64,000 bases of DNA from Chersky-840 sp963764205 (GTDB taxonomy: Bacteria > Actinomycetota > Acidimicrobiia > Acidimicrobiales > UBA8190), in contig CAVXRN010000003.1 of assembly GCA_963764205.1 (NCBI GenBank), forward strand, positions 216,136-280,135, in the 5' to 3' direction. Shown in pieces: positions 55,531-64,000 of this stretch. The position numbers were made by a program, and so were the translations under genes. Each line of letters starts with the position of its first letter. The first letter of the stretch is position 1. Under the pieces are notes generated by a model, which worked only from the letters and a program-made list of their open reading frames with translations, had not been told where the DNA came from and made no database searches.

Positions 55531-55707
55531 ATGGACGTGAACGACCGAATGACCCGACTAGAGGATGCTCTCATCGATCTCGCTGTCGTTGTGAGCGCGG
55601 GCCATCTTGACCACCTCACCTCAGCCAACATGTCCCCGGTGGTGGTCGAAGCAGGTAGGCAACTTCAAGCGTTCCACCGGGCGGTAATCGACGAGAGGGA
55701 GATCTGA
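55531..55707 (+). CDS. Small helical hypothetical protein, 58 residues
   Basis: ATG at 55531 directly follows a very strong site, GGGAGGAG. The product MDVNDRMTRLEDALIDLAVV then SAGHLDHLTSANMSPVVVEA reads as two helices, perhaps a short coiled coil. The ribosome site makes this the best supported of the unknown mini-genes in the island. Confidence 0.65.
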   Translation: MDVNDRMTRLEDALIDLAVVVSAGHLDHLTSANMSPVVVEAGRQLQAFHRAVIDEREI

Positions 55708-55773
55708 GTAGTCCCTACGTACTTCACCGAGTACGACGACCAGTGCCGTGCGGGGTCGATAACGACTCCACCC

Positions 55774-56223
55774 TCAGTGGTCGTGGCGGACCAGCATGAC
55801 TGGGCACGGCGCGTGGTGGATCACGTAGTCGCTGACCGAGCCTCCGAAGAGTCGGCTCAGCCAACCCTTGCCGGATGCACCGATCACTAGGACGTCTGCG
55901 TTCATCTCATGGACGACTCGGACAATCGCGGCTCCTGGTGTCTCGTCGTCGGGCACCAGGCGGACCTCCACGTCGAGTCCGAGCACTGCCGCCGTGCGAT
56001 CGAGAGCGGATTGGCCCTTGGCGGTTGCCTCCTCCCAATCCTTGTCCGCCCGCTTGTAGCTGATCGCCGGACCTTCGATTCCCCCAGCGTCCTCCATGGG
56101 GTCCTCGTACTCGGGAATGACCATCACGAGTGTGACTTGAGCAGCAGGGTGCAGCAGTTCCATTGACCTTCTCGCCGCATCGATCGCAGCGTCAGATCCG
56201 TCAGTTGCCATAACGACGTTCAT
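55774..56223 (-). CDS. Universal stress protein (UspA family)
   Basis: A 149-residue single-domain Usp. It starts MNVVMATDGSDAAIDAARRS and ends with the ATP-binding G-x2-G-x9-G(S) loop: VLVIGASGKGWLSRLFGGSV then SDYVIHHAPCPVMLVRHD. The ATP-binding type is therefore likely. ATG at 56223 has GGAG at about eight bases. It is the only clear stress gene inside the island. Confidence 0.93.
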   Translation of the reverse strand: MNVVMATDGSDAAIDAARRSMELLHPAAQVTLVMVIPEYEDPMEDAGGIEGPAISYKRADKDWEEATAKGQSALDRTAAVLGLDVEVRLVPDDETPGAAIVRVVHEMNADVLVIGASGKGWLSRLFGGSVSDYVIHHAPCPVMLVRHDH

Positions 56224-56384
56224 GCGTTCTCCATCGATGGACTGCTCCTACGATTTGTTGCCAATGCGAAGCCTACGAGGGCCCAATCTGACTTGGCAGG
56301 GTCGAAGGTCACTACCGTCTTGGTGGGGTCGGAATCCCTCATGAGAGACTCTTCAACTCCTACCAAAGGGAGCGAAGGTGCCTC

Positions 56385-56783
56385 TTGCTCTGCTTGGAGA
56401 TACGATCCGCACTGGATGACGCGAGGGTTGACGACCCGTTAGGCAGTCTCCGTTTCGTCGCTGAGGACGTGGACGGAATGGAATCGGCACTCTTCTGGGG
56501 GAATCTGGAGTTCGGCACGTCATTCGCCAACGCGCTGGTTCCCTTGAGGACCGACGTGCTCGACAATCTCGATCTCGAATCGAACCGTGACCCGGAGAGG
56601 GATTCTGAAATCGTCTCTGCATTGCGCGAATACCGAAACGCCGCCTTCGTGTCGCGAAAGATGGCTCGCGCCGGCGGCGATCCCGATCCCGCATCACAGG
56701 CGCTCTGTGAATCACTGATCGAAGAAGGCCACGACCAAATGCGAACGCTCAACGACGACCACGCTTCTTACCAGGGGCAGTAG
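56385..56783 (+). CDS. Hypothetical acidic protein, 132 residues
   Basis: TTG at 56385 follows GAAGG at about seven bases. The product is acidic and probably helical (DPLGSLRFVAEDVDGMESAL, SALREYRNAAFVSRKMARAG, SLIEEGHDQMRTLNDDH). No family recognised. Composition looks coding across the whole frame. It faces away from the Usp gene, so the 56224-56384 gap may hold both promoters. Confidence 0.5.
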   Translation: MLCLEIRSALDDARVDDPLGSLRFVAEDVDGMESALFWGNLEFGTSFANALVPLRTDVLDNLDLESNRDPERDSEIVSALREYRNAAFVSRKMARAGGDPDPASQALCESLIEEGHDQMRTLNDDHASYQGQ

Positions 56784-56922
56784 ACAGAGTAGGCAGGGGC
56801 GCTCTTTCGATTACACCCGCATGGTTGCGGAGTCGCGCACCCGGCTCGGAGACCAATCGCCCAGAAGTCGGCCAGGCAACAGTCCCCGGAACCCTCCGTT
56901 TAGCTAGCAAGAACGTGAGACA

Positions 56923-58009
56923 ATGGCGTTAATGATTGCGCCTGTCCTCATAGTTGGGTTCGGGGTCATCTTTTGGTTCCTCGTGCGCTCGTCGAGGATG
57001 ATGAGGCGTAAGCCTCCTGGCGATATCTCCCGGGAGCCCCGTACCACCCGACCGGTCGGAATCGTCGTCGGGCCGCCGCCCGAGACCGCGATCGTCGAAA
57101 TGGTCGGTCTCACGAAGAGCTACGGCTCCTTAGGACGTCGTCGGTTGGCCCTCGACGAACTCGACCTCGTTGTGCCATCAGGTGGCGTATTCGGAATGCT
57201 GGGTCAGAACGGCGCAGGCAAGACAACAGCGCTGCGTTGCTTGCTTGGACTGATCCATCCAACATCGGGCGTGTGCAGGGTGCTCGGGGCGGACAGCAAC
57301 ACCGACTTGCATCGCGTGATCAACCGGATCGGAGCCCTGATTGAGACACCCGGTCTTGCCCCATCTCTGACTGGGCGACGCAACCTGGCATTGTTGGCCC
57401 GACTGGACCGGATCGGTGCAGACGGCGTCGAGCGGGCGCTGCGGGCAGCTGGGCTGGCTGACCGGGCCGACGATCCGGTTGCCAGCTACTCACTCGGGAT
57501 GCGCCAACGACTCGGGATTGCCGCGGCCTTGTTGCGTGATCCCGAGGTGGTCGTGCTCGACGAGCCGGCCAACGGCCTCGACCCAACCGGGATCGCAGAG
57601 ATCCGCCGCCTGCTTGTTTCGCTCGCGGCCGAGGGTCGCACCGTCATCGTGTCAAGTCACCTTCTCGACGAGGCGGAGAAGATGTGTGACCACGTCGCCG
57701 TCATGGATGCGGGGAGGTGTGTGGCGATGGGCCCGATCCACGACCTCCTTGCGAGTGCCGGCGCCGGCGGCCTGATTGTCGGAGTCGCGGACTTGAATTA
57801 GCACAGGCCGCCCTGGCCGCCGCCGGGTTGAACGTCACGCTCGTCGATGGCCGGCTACTGGTGACCTGTCCGGCATCGGACGCGGCGCGTATCACCGAAC
57901 TGCTCGCCGCGCGTCGCCTCTTCGTGAACGAACTGCGCTACGTCACCCCCTCGCTGGAAGACTTCTTTTTCGGCTCACTCCATCGGTCGGCGCCGAGGCC
58001 CTGGCGTGA
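56923..58009 (+). CDS. ABC transporter ATP-binding protein with N-terminal membrane helix (frameshifted end)
   Basis: Residues 1-24 form a hydrophobic helix (MIAPVLIVGFGVIFWFLV) followed by basic residues, unusual for this family. The ATPase starts at about residue 58: IVEMVGLTKSYG, Walker A GMLGQNGAGKTTALRCLLGL, signature SYSLGMRQRLGIAAALL, Walker B EVVVLDEPANGLDP and the switch histidine VSSHLLDEAEKMCDH. As written it stops at 57801. One indel near 57795 restores the usual C-terminal domain (LAQAALAAAGLNVTLVDGRL, VTPSLEDFFFG). The exact end near 58009 is uncertain. It resembles bacitracin/lantibiotic-type exporters. Confidence 0.82.
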
Positions 58010-58763
58010 CCGATCTGTTCGCCGCGGACCTTCAGAGGATCCTGTGGCGGCCCATGAGCGGGCCATAGGTGGGATCGGAATTATGGTCGCGGTCGCTTTG
58101 GGTGTGATCATGTTTTTTTATTCCGCCCATCACCCCTTCGCCACGCGCAAGGACCTGGGTGGTGCAATGACCAATGCGATGCTTCCTTTGGCCTTCGCCT
58201 GCTACGCCCTCGGCGCCTCGACCCTTGGTGCCGATTACACGAGTCGAGCGCTAACGACCCTGCTCACGTGGGAACCGCGTCGGCGTCTCGTGCTCGCGTC
58301 CCGAGCATGCGCATGCGCGTTGATCACTGCGGGCTTGACCGTCATTGTGTTGCTGGCCCTCGTCCTGGGGCTGCTCCCATCAGCGGTCGTGCACGGGGTC
58401 GGCAGCGTCCCCGGTTCCGCCTGGTACCTGTCGATCGCAGCACTGACGTTGCGGTGTGCTCTGCTTACCGCGACAATGTCAATCCTCGGCGTCGCAGCCG
58501 CAGCAATAGGACGAAGCACGGCGGCGGCGGTCATCGGGATCGTCGGATATCTTGTCCTGATCGAGTACACGGCGGTCCAGGCCGCGCCATCCTTTGCCCG
58601 TTGGTTGCTCTTTACGGATGCCAGCTCGTGGGTCGGGTATCACACAACCGTCGGCACGCCGGCCGGGCACACCGTCGTTACGGGTGGGCTGCTCCTCGTC
58701 GGCGGCACGGCGGCCCTCTGTGCACTCGCAACGAGAATCTTCGAGCGCAGGGACGTTACGTGA
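58006..58763 (+). CDS. ABC-2 type membrane permease (frameshift near start)
   Basis: GTG at 58006 begins VTDLFAADLQRILWRPMSG, a typical start of ABC-2 permeases, but reads to a TAG at 58066. In another frame the protein continues with IGGIGIMVAVALGVIMFF and five further helices (TLGADYTSRALTTLLTWEPR, LITAGLTVIVLLALVLGLL, TAAAVIGIVGYLVLIEYTAV, ending ALATRIFERRDVT). It forms a pair with the ATPase before it. Substrate unknown. Confidence 0.78.
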
Positions 58764-58918
58764 GCACGGGAGCAGGTGGACACCTGGTTTTCTGCAGGCG
58801 TACGGTGCCGCGGGTGCCTTGGGGGGCATCGGCGTGGGTGGCGCGAGGGGTCGAGGGGGCACGGTCCCTGCGCCCTACGCCAATCAGGCTGGAGCGAAGG
58901 TCCGCCGATGCCGCCTGA

Positions 58919-59095
58919 GTGATGACGGGAGCAGAAGTCTTGCTCACCGTTGTAGGTCGTCCAGCCCTTGACCCACGCCCGGTGTTGGATGATGTCGTCC
59001 ACTGGCGGGATCAATCGCTCCATCGGTCGGGAGACGATCATGGCGTTCCAGCAGCCGTCGAAGTCGCAGAGAATCGAGCCTCGACTCAAGGTCAC
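58919..59095 (-). CDS. Small zinc-ligand protein fragment
   Basis: GTG at 59095 starts VTLSRGSILCDFDGCWNAM. Pattern C-x4-C, then GWTTYNGEQDFCSRHH about 40 residues later, giving a C-x2-H(H) second half. This spacing is typical of small actinobacterial zinc proteins. The frame has no stop after the HH, so the 3' end (near 58919) is not fixed and may be frameshifted. It faces the island's ABC genes. Confidence 0.4.
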
Positions 59096-59272
59096 AGTCC
59101 TAGCGTACGAACCCGACCAGAACTGCGCCAGGAGCCTCACGATCTTGGACAACTTCTGGACAACCGAATCCCTTGCAACGCTGTGAGTAACCGGGGCTCA
59201 GGAGACATCGAGGCACGACAGTGGTATGCAACGGGAACAAACGTTACGCACAGTAAGGAATGACGATAGCTC

Positions 59273-60522
59273 TTAGTTCCAAGGTGCCGGGTTCGAGCCC
59301 CGGCGGCCCACCATCTCGGGCGAGAAGTCGGGTCTCGTCGTGTCAATTGCCGGCCGCCCCAGGGGAAGACCCCAGACCAGGGTGTCGAGAACGGTATCGA
59401 CACTGGGCGCCGACCCATCTCCGCCGCGGACGCCGTCCCGGGAGCGATAGGAAGCGTCGCGGACGTCGTCTCGACCGCCTGCGCGATGCGCGGCACGTCG
59501 TCGTGTGTGATCACCGCCCTCGAGGCATCCGGTCCGTCCTCGCTCGCCTGCACGACCAACCCCGCCCCGACTCCGGCGATGCGTCGACCGTTCTCGAACT
59601 GGTCGGCGAACACCGGCACGACCAACACCGGAACGCCGGCAGCCACCGCACCGAACGCCGTGCCCAAACCTCCGTGGCACACCACCAGATCGGCCTGCCC
59701 GAACACATCGGCCTGTTCCACCCACGCCTCGACGCGGACATGGGCCGCGGTCGGGCCCAGACTCGAAGCCTCGAACGTGCGACCTACGGTCAGCAACCCT
59801 CGGACCGCGAGACCGTCCAGAGCTGCCAACGCCGTCCGGTAGACGTCCTCGGCGATGGTCATGTACCCGAGGACCGTCCCGAACGTGACGTAGACCAGTG
59901 GTGCTTCAGAGCCGTCCCGCCGGTCGGGCAGCAGGCGCACGGGCTCGGGCTCGGGCTCGCGGAAGCGGACGGTGTCGGGGAACGGAGAGGGATCGAGCGA
60001 GGCGGGGAAGCGGGTCAGGTAGGGCGACGCCAGCAGTTCGGCGACCAGGCCGTGCCGATGCACCTCGAGGGCCGGGGCGGCGGCGGCGATGGGACCCCGT
60101 CAGCGTGCGCCAGCGAGATGGCGACCTGGGCTGTCGGGATCCCCAACCGACCTGCCACGACAGCCCACCGCGTACTCGCACGGCTCTCGCAGCGCCACGT
60201 CTGGCCTCCAGTCCGAGCACGTGGCTTCCATCGCAGGGAGCATGGCGGTGGTCGCCAACCGGCCGAAGAGCTCTCGGTTCCCGAGCACCGATGCCTCAGG
60301 AGGCGGCGCCACCGGTAGGAGCTCTCGGATCGACGTAGCGTCGCGTTCGGGGGGCTCTGCTCCCGCTCGGAAATCAAACCCAGCCTGTTCGACCATGTCC
60401 TGCAGTGCCGGCGGCCCCACCACGAGGGTCTCGGCGCCGCGCCGACGAGCCGCGGCAAGGAAGGGCAGCAACGGACGCAGGTGTCCTGCGCCCCCGAGCG
60501 AGCACACGGCGAGGAGTCGCAC
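59273..60522 (-). CDS. GT1-family glycosyltransferase (several frameshifts)
   Basis: N-terminal part MRLLAVCSLGGAGHLRPLLP then FLAAARRRGAETLVVGPP. After shifts near 60160 and 60060 comes the C-terminal domain with PLVYVTFGTVLGY and the nucleotide-sugar site ADLVVCHGGLGTAFGAVAAG, PVLVVPVFADQFENGRRIAG. A further shift near 59430 gives SVDTVLDTLV. As written the last codons read backwards through the attR copy of the tRNA end to a stop at 59273; the natural stop is probably a TGA near 59346 in another frame. GTG at 60522. It resembles macrolide/antibiotic or lipid glycosyltransferases. Confidence 0.75.
59279..59316 (+). repeat. attR-like copy of the tRNA-Lys 3' end
   Basis: Matches 52301-52339 with one missing G (ccccggcggccca against ccccgggcggccca). 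There is no 5' tRNA half here, so it is not a second tRNA gene. Confidence 0.8.
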
Positions 60523-60553
60523 CGGGGACAGCGAAGACCTGGGGGTGGGTCTG

Positions 60554-60571
60554 GACGACCCGCGGGTCGTC
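60554..60571. promoter_or_regulatory. 18-base perfect palindrome upstream of gntR
   Basis: gacgacccgcgggtcgtc, identical on both strands, in the 66-base gap between the divergent glycosyltransferase and GntR genes. A good operator candidate. Confidence 0.55.
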
Positions 60572-60575
60572 GTTG

Positions 60576-60604
60576 TATACTTCTATAGATGACTAGAGAA
60601 GTAT
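60576..60604 (+). promoter_or_regulatory. -10 TATACT and dyad across the gntR start
   Basis: TATACT at 60576-60581 lies seven bases before the ATG at 60589. ATACTTCT (60577-60584) and AGAAGTAT (60597-60604) are an exact inverted pair around the start codon, as expected for an autoregulated leaderless gene. Confidence 0.55.
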
Positions 60605-61008
60605 TGGGGCAGAGCGTCAGCTTCCAGCTAAGTCCCGAGTCCGGCGTCCCCGCCTACATGCAGCTCGTCCAGCAGGTCAAACAGGCGCTGCGCATGGGGG
60701 TGCTCGGCGTCGGCGACAAGCTCCCACGCTCAAAGAGGTGGTGGCGGAGATCGCCATCAACCCAAACACCGTGATGAAGGCCTACCGCGAGCTCGAGTAC
60801 GAGGGCCTGGTGGAGGGCCGCCAGGGAGTCGGCACCTTTGTGTCAAAGCTCCCTGACGGTCCGCCGCCGAGAACCCAGGCCCGCCTGGCCCGGAGCCTCC
60901 AACGGGACCCGAGATAACACCGCCCGCGAGGAAGGGCTCGACGACGAGTCCATCGAGGCCCTGCTGCGCTCGACCCTCCGCGACGCCCGGATCGAGGACA
61001 TCGCGTGA
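60589..61008 (+). CDS. GntR-family regulator, YtrA-like (frameshifted)
   Basis: The first part VSFQLSPESGVPAYMQLVQQ then VKQALRMGVLGVGDKLP is the start of a YtrA-type GntR domain. A one-base shift near 60730 leads to the recognition helix LKEVVAEIAINPNTVMKAYR and ELEYEGLVEGRQGVGTFVS. A further shift near 60900 gives the short tail DDESIEALLRSTLRDARIED with TGA at 61006-61008. It has no large effector domain, as usual for YtrA. The stop overlaps the ABC ATPase start (GTGA). Confidence 0.8.
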
Positions 61009-61922
61009 ACGGCCCGGCCCGCGCCTGCCGTCGACGCGCACGGCCTGGGAAAGCGCTACGGCTCCGCTGTGGGGCCCTGCAGGACTGCTCGGTGTCGGTT
61101 CCGCGGGGACGGGTCACGGCGCTCGTGGGTCCCAACGGCGCGGGGAAGACCACGCTGTTACGGATCCTCGTCGGACTGAGTGCGCCCAGTGCGGGCACGG
61201 TCGAGGTGCTCGGAAGGGCGCCGGAACAGTCCGAGGAGTTCCTGTCGGGCATCGGCTACCTGGCCCAAGACGTGCCTCTCTACCGGCGATTGGCGCGGAG
61301 GACCACATCAGGATCGGGGCCCGCATCAATCGGCATTGGGACGCGGACGGTGCCAGGGCGCACCTGGCCGCCCTGAAGGTCCCCACCGATCGGCCGGTGG
61401 CGACATTGTCGGGCGGCCAGCGGGCCGGGTCGGGCTCGGCTTGGCTCTGGCCAAGCGGCCCCAGTTGTTGTTGCTCGACGAGCCGGGCGCGGCCGCGGCG
61501 CTCGATCCGCTGGCAGGCATTCGGGCGTTCCTGGCCACGCTGAGCGAGGCGGTGGCCGACGACGGTCTTTCGGTCGTGTTGTCGTCGCACCTGCTCCACG
61601 ATCTCGAACGGGTCTGCGATCACGTCATCTTGCTGGCGGCGTCGCGCACGGCGATATGTGACGACATCGACGTTGTTTTGGGATCGCACCGGATGCTGGT
61701 GGGCCCCCGCGAACCCTCGCGGACGTCGAACGGACCTTCGACGTGATCAAGGCGACGCAGACGGCGCGACAGACACGACTTCTGATACGCCTCGACGGCG
61801 CCGTGCTCGATCCGGCCTGGGCCGTGAGCGACGTCGGGCTCGAGGACATCATCCTCGCGTACATGGGCCAAGAGGACGCCCTGAGCGAGGAGGCTGCTCT
61901 TCCCGTGGGTCAGGTGCGATGA
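61005..61922 (+). CDS. ABC transporter ATP-binding protein (several frameshifts)
   Basis: Walker A is clear in VTALVGPNGAGKTTLLRILV, the Q-loop region in GIGYLAQDVPLYRRL. After shifts come VPTDRPVATLSGG (signature), LALAKRPQLLLLDEP (Walker B), and VVLSSHLLHDLERVCDHVIL (switch His). The end is DVGLEDIILAYMGQEDALSE then TGA at 61920. At least four indels are needed (near 61060, 61300, 61425 and 61710). Its partner is the permease that starts within its stop codon. Confidence 0.8.
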
Positions 61923-62872
61923 ACTTCCTCATCTGGCGTCTTCATCGCAATCAGGTCTTCTTCGCCGCCGCCACCCTGGCGTTGCTCACCGTCCTCCTCC
62001 TCATCACCGGCACGGTCATGGCGCACGACTATCACCTGGCAGTGGCGAACTCCGCGGCCACCCCCGGTTGGCACGGACCTGTCGGGTCAACAGCTGTTCC
62101 GGGGGGACGGCGCCATCATGGACATCGTCGACCTGACACTGGTGGTCCCGCTGCTCTTCGGGCTCTTTTGGGGTGCCCCCCTCCTGGCCAAGGAGTTGGA
62201 GGACGGCACCCACAATCTGGTCTGGACCCAGGGTGTCACCCGGAGGCACTGGCTCGGCTCGAACGTCCTGTGGGCGCTACTGGCCGCCGCGGCGTGGGGT
62301 GCGTGCCTTGCGGCCCTGGTGAGCTGGTGGCGGTTCCCGAGAACGCGCTGGACACACGGTTCGAGACGCTTTCGACATCCAAGGGATCGTGCCGATCGCA
62401 TACTCGCTCTTCGCCGTGGCGCTCGGCATCGCCGTCGGATCCGTGTGCCGGCGAGTCCTCCCCGCGATCGCCACCACACTCGGGATCTTCGCTGCGATCC
62501 GCGTGGCGATCGGGGTGTACGTGCGCCCGCACTACATCACGCCCGTAGCCGACTCTTCGCGCTCCTCGGCGCCGATTCCGGCGCTCCGGTGGGATCATGG
62601 ATCATCTCGAGCGCCATCGTGGGACCCGGGCATCATCCCCGGGGTACGAGTTCTCCCTCAACGACGTCCCCGCCGCGTGCTGAAGCACGTTAGTCGGCGG
62701 CAAGGGCGTCGCGGGTGCCTGCATGGCGGCACACGGATTCCATCAGCTGACCACGTTCCAGCCGGCTTACCGGTTCTGGGCCTTCCAGGGGATCGAGGCC
62801 GCGATCTTCGTCGTCCTGGCGGCGGCGCTGATCGGCTTCACGTCTCGGCGGGTGCTCTCCCGAGATGCGTGA
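61919..62872 (+). CDS. ABC transporter permease (several frameshifts)
   Basis: ATG at 61919 overlaps the ATPase stop (ATGA). Helix 1 is FFAAATLALLTVLLLITGTV. Other parts in shifted frames: DIVDLTLVVPLLFGLFWGAP, LLAKELEDGTHNLVWTQGVT, RHWLGSNVLWALLAAAAWGA, PIAYSLFAVALGIAVGSVCR and the last helix AFQGIEAAIFVVLAAALIGF to TGA at 62870. The ELE-type loop (KELEDGTHNLVWTQ) is typical of the bacterial exporter permeases found with YtrA-like GntR genes. Substrate unknown. Confidence 0.78.
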
Positions 62873-62877
62873 CAGAT

Positions 62878-64000
62878 TCAGGCCTTGGTGACCGCCGACG
62901 GCGGCGGGATCGTGCCCGCCCCCGAGCTCAGGCATCCGGCCTTGGGCGTGGGGTCGGCGCCGGCCGGAAGCATCGGTGGCGTGATGAAGGCCGGCTCGTT
63001 CTGCAGGTCCAACATCTCGAAGAGGCTGGTGGCGTTGGCGTCCCGGCGGGTGAGGGCGGGGAGGTTCCATTTCTCTTCGACGGTCTTGAGTATCGAGGTG
63101 TGGTCGTAGACGGTGTGGGAAACGAAGTCCTTCTTGGCGTAGGGACTGACGACGCCGGACGGAACCCGGAACCCGTACCGGTCGAACCCGCCCGGCGGGT
63201 CTCCTGGCTTCAACGCCGGGGGCACGTCGTCGGGGGGAATCGCAGCCGGCGGCGGAACGTGGTCGTAGTAGCCCCCGTGCTCGTCATAGGTCCAGATCAA
63301 CATGGTGGAGTGCCACTGGGGCCCCGACATCACGGCGTTGACGACCTTGCCCATGAACTGATCGCCGAACTGGACGTCCTGGGGGTCCTCTTCGGACTGC
63401 GTGTCGTAGTTGGGCTCCACCAGGCTGAACGACGGGAGCGTGCCGGCCGCGGCGTCGACGTAGAACTGGATCGATGTGCGCCAGGCCCGCTGCCAGAGAG
63501 GGCTCCTCGAGCAGGGGCAGGAAGACCCCGAGGGTGGGCAAGGTCGAGTAGTAGTCCTTCCACGTGATGCCGTGGTTGTTGAACTGCTCGAAGATAATGC
63601 CGTTGGGGGGGAGCTCCGGAGGGAACGTGTCGTCGATGAGCCCCAGCGACGTCGCCCGCCAGGAGGTACCGGCGGTTGGGGTCGGTCTGGGCCATGGTCG
63701 AGCAGAAATAACGATCGGCGATGGGAAAGGTCTTCGCCATGCCGCAGGTGAACGGGAGGTCCTCGCCTGTGAAGTAGCCCATGGCTTCGGCCGTCGTGCT
63801 CTTCACGAAGCCCTGACACGTGCCGTTGTCATATGCCTCGTGGGTGACGCGTCCAATCGTTGCCGACACCCTTGGTCTGGCACTCGGTCGGCATGTGGAA
63901 GGCGTGGACGTCGTTGCCGTGGCCGTCGGGGTTCTTCGCCGTCGGGTTGCCGTCGCTCCCGAGCGTGAACCCGTCGCCGCGACCAATGAGCCCGAGGATG
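62878..64000 (-). CDS. Phosphoesterase-family protein (phospholipase C / acid phosphatase type), 5' end outside window
   Basis: The C-terminal part is well read: SFSLVEPNYDTQSEEDPQDV, MLIWTYDEHGGYYDHVPPPA (metal-binding DEHGG..DH), DRYGFRVPSGVVSPYAKKDF, HTSILKTVEEKWNLPALTRR. Upstream parts in other frames are HEAYDNGTCQGFVKS, CGMAKTFPIADRYFCSTMAQ and TDPNRRYLLAG, with indels near 63490, 63665 and 63855. These are the marks of the phosphoesterase family that includes bacterial phospholipases C and acid phosphatases. It is usually secreted, but the N-terminus is not in the window. It is convergent with the ABC operon, five bases apart. Confidence 0.85.

Larger units (their letters stand above)
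52301..59316. mobile_element. tRNA-Lys-bounded genomic island, about 7 kb
   Basis: It is bounded by the tRNA-Lys gene and a 38-base copy of its 3' end. Base composition inside is visibly lower in GC than outside. Gene density is low, with small unknown ORFs on both strands. Cargo that can be named: a universal stress protein and an ABC transporter. I find no tyrosine or serine recombinase, so it would be a remnant or an element mobilised from elsewhere. Confidence 0.65.

Noticed and set aside
59279..59316. Second tRNA-Lys gene
   Set aside because: Only the 3' half is present; no D-arm, anticodon stem or 5' acceptor strand lies upstream. It is better explained as an att repeat.

Overview
The window is a high-GC actinobacterial chromosome segment. 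Mycothiol synthesis (mshA next to a ybjN-type gene), an RsiG-type c-di-GMP anti-sigma factor, a nickel superoxide dismutase with its maturation peptidase, many GTG/TTG starts and -10-like hexamers sitting directly before start codons all point to Actinomycetota. A lineage near Acidimicrobiia is my inference, not proven.

Layout. 1-6.2 kb: a partner-switching stress module with a PAS-GAF sensor (cut by the left edge), three short RsbW-like ATPases, two STAS antagonists, a MEDS-domain (RsbA-like) regulator, a SigB/SigF-type sigma factor and a small membrane protein behind a good SigB-type promoter. 6.3-7.9 kb: a GNAT acetyltransferase and a divergent EAL protein. 8-24 kb: the complete 14-gene complex I operon nuoA-N on the minus strand, with nearly every junction overlapping. 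24.1-29.3 kb: a geranylgeranyl-reductase family flavoprotein (probably quinone-tail saturation), a repeat-rich membrane protein and a GT39-like mannosyltransferase. 29.3-36.3 kb: haem genes hemA-hemC-cobA/hemD-hemB-hemL with rex upstream, so haem, redox sensing and respiration are clustered. 36.4-44.6 kb: an AMP ligase, a SAM hydroxide adenosyltransferase, an excisionase-type HTH protein, proC, ybjN, mshA, an XRE regulator, rsiG, and the divergent sodX/sodN pair. 44.6-52.2 kb: a SufS/CsdA-like aminotransferase, a CAP-domain protein with six 42-residue repeats, a class-III aminotransferase plus HpnA-like epimerase pair (possible hopanoid modification), and an LCP cell-wall ligase.

52.26-59.32 kb: a tRNA-Lys(TTT) gene whose 3' end is repeated at 59279-59316. 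The repeats bound about 7 kb of visibly lower-GC, gene-poor DNA with small unknown ORFs, zinc-ligand mini-proteins, a universal stress protein and an ABC exporter. I read it as a tRNA-targeted island without a recognisable integrase. To its right lie a GT1 glycosyltransferase, a GntR-ABC-permease operon with palindromic operator DNA, and a phosphoesterase cut by the right edge.

Many essential-looking genes (nuoE, F, G, N; hemB, hemL and others) need one or more single-base corrections to read through. Because these include core respiratory and haem genes, I treat most of the frameshifts as indel errors in the sequence rather than pseudogenes. Joined coordinates below give the full gene span.
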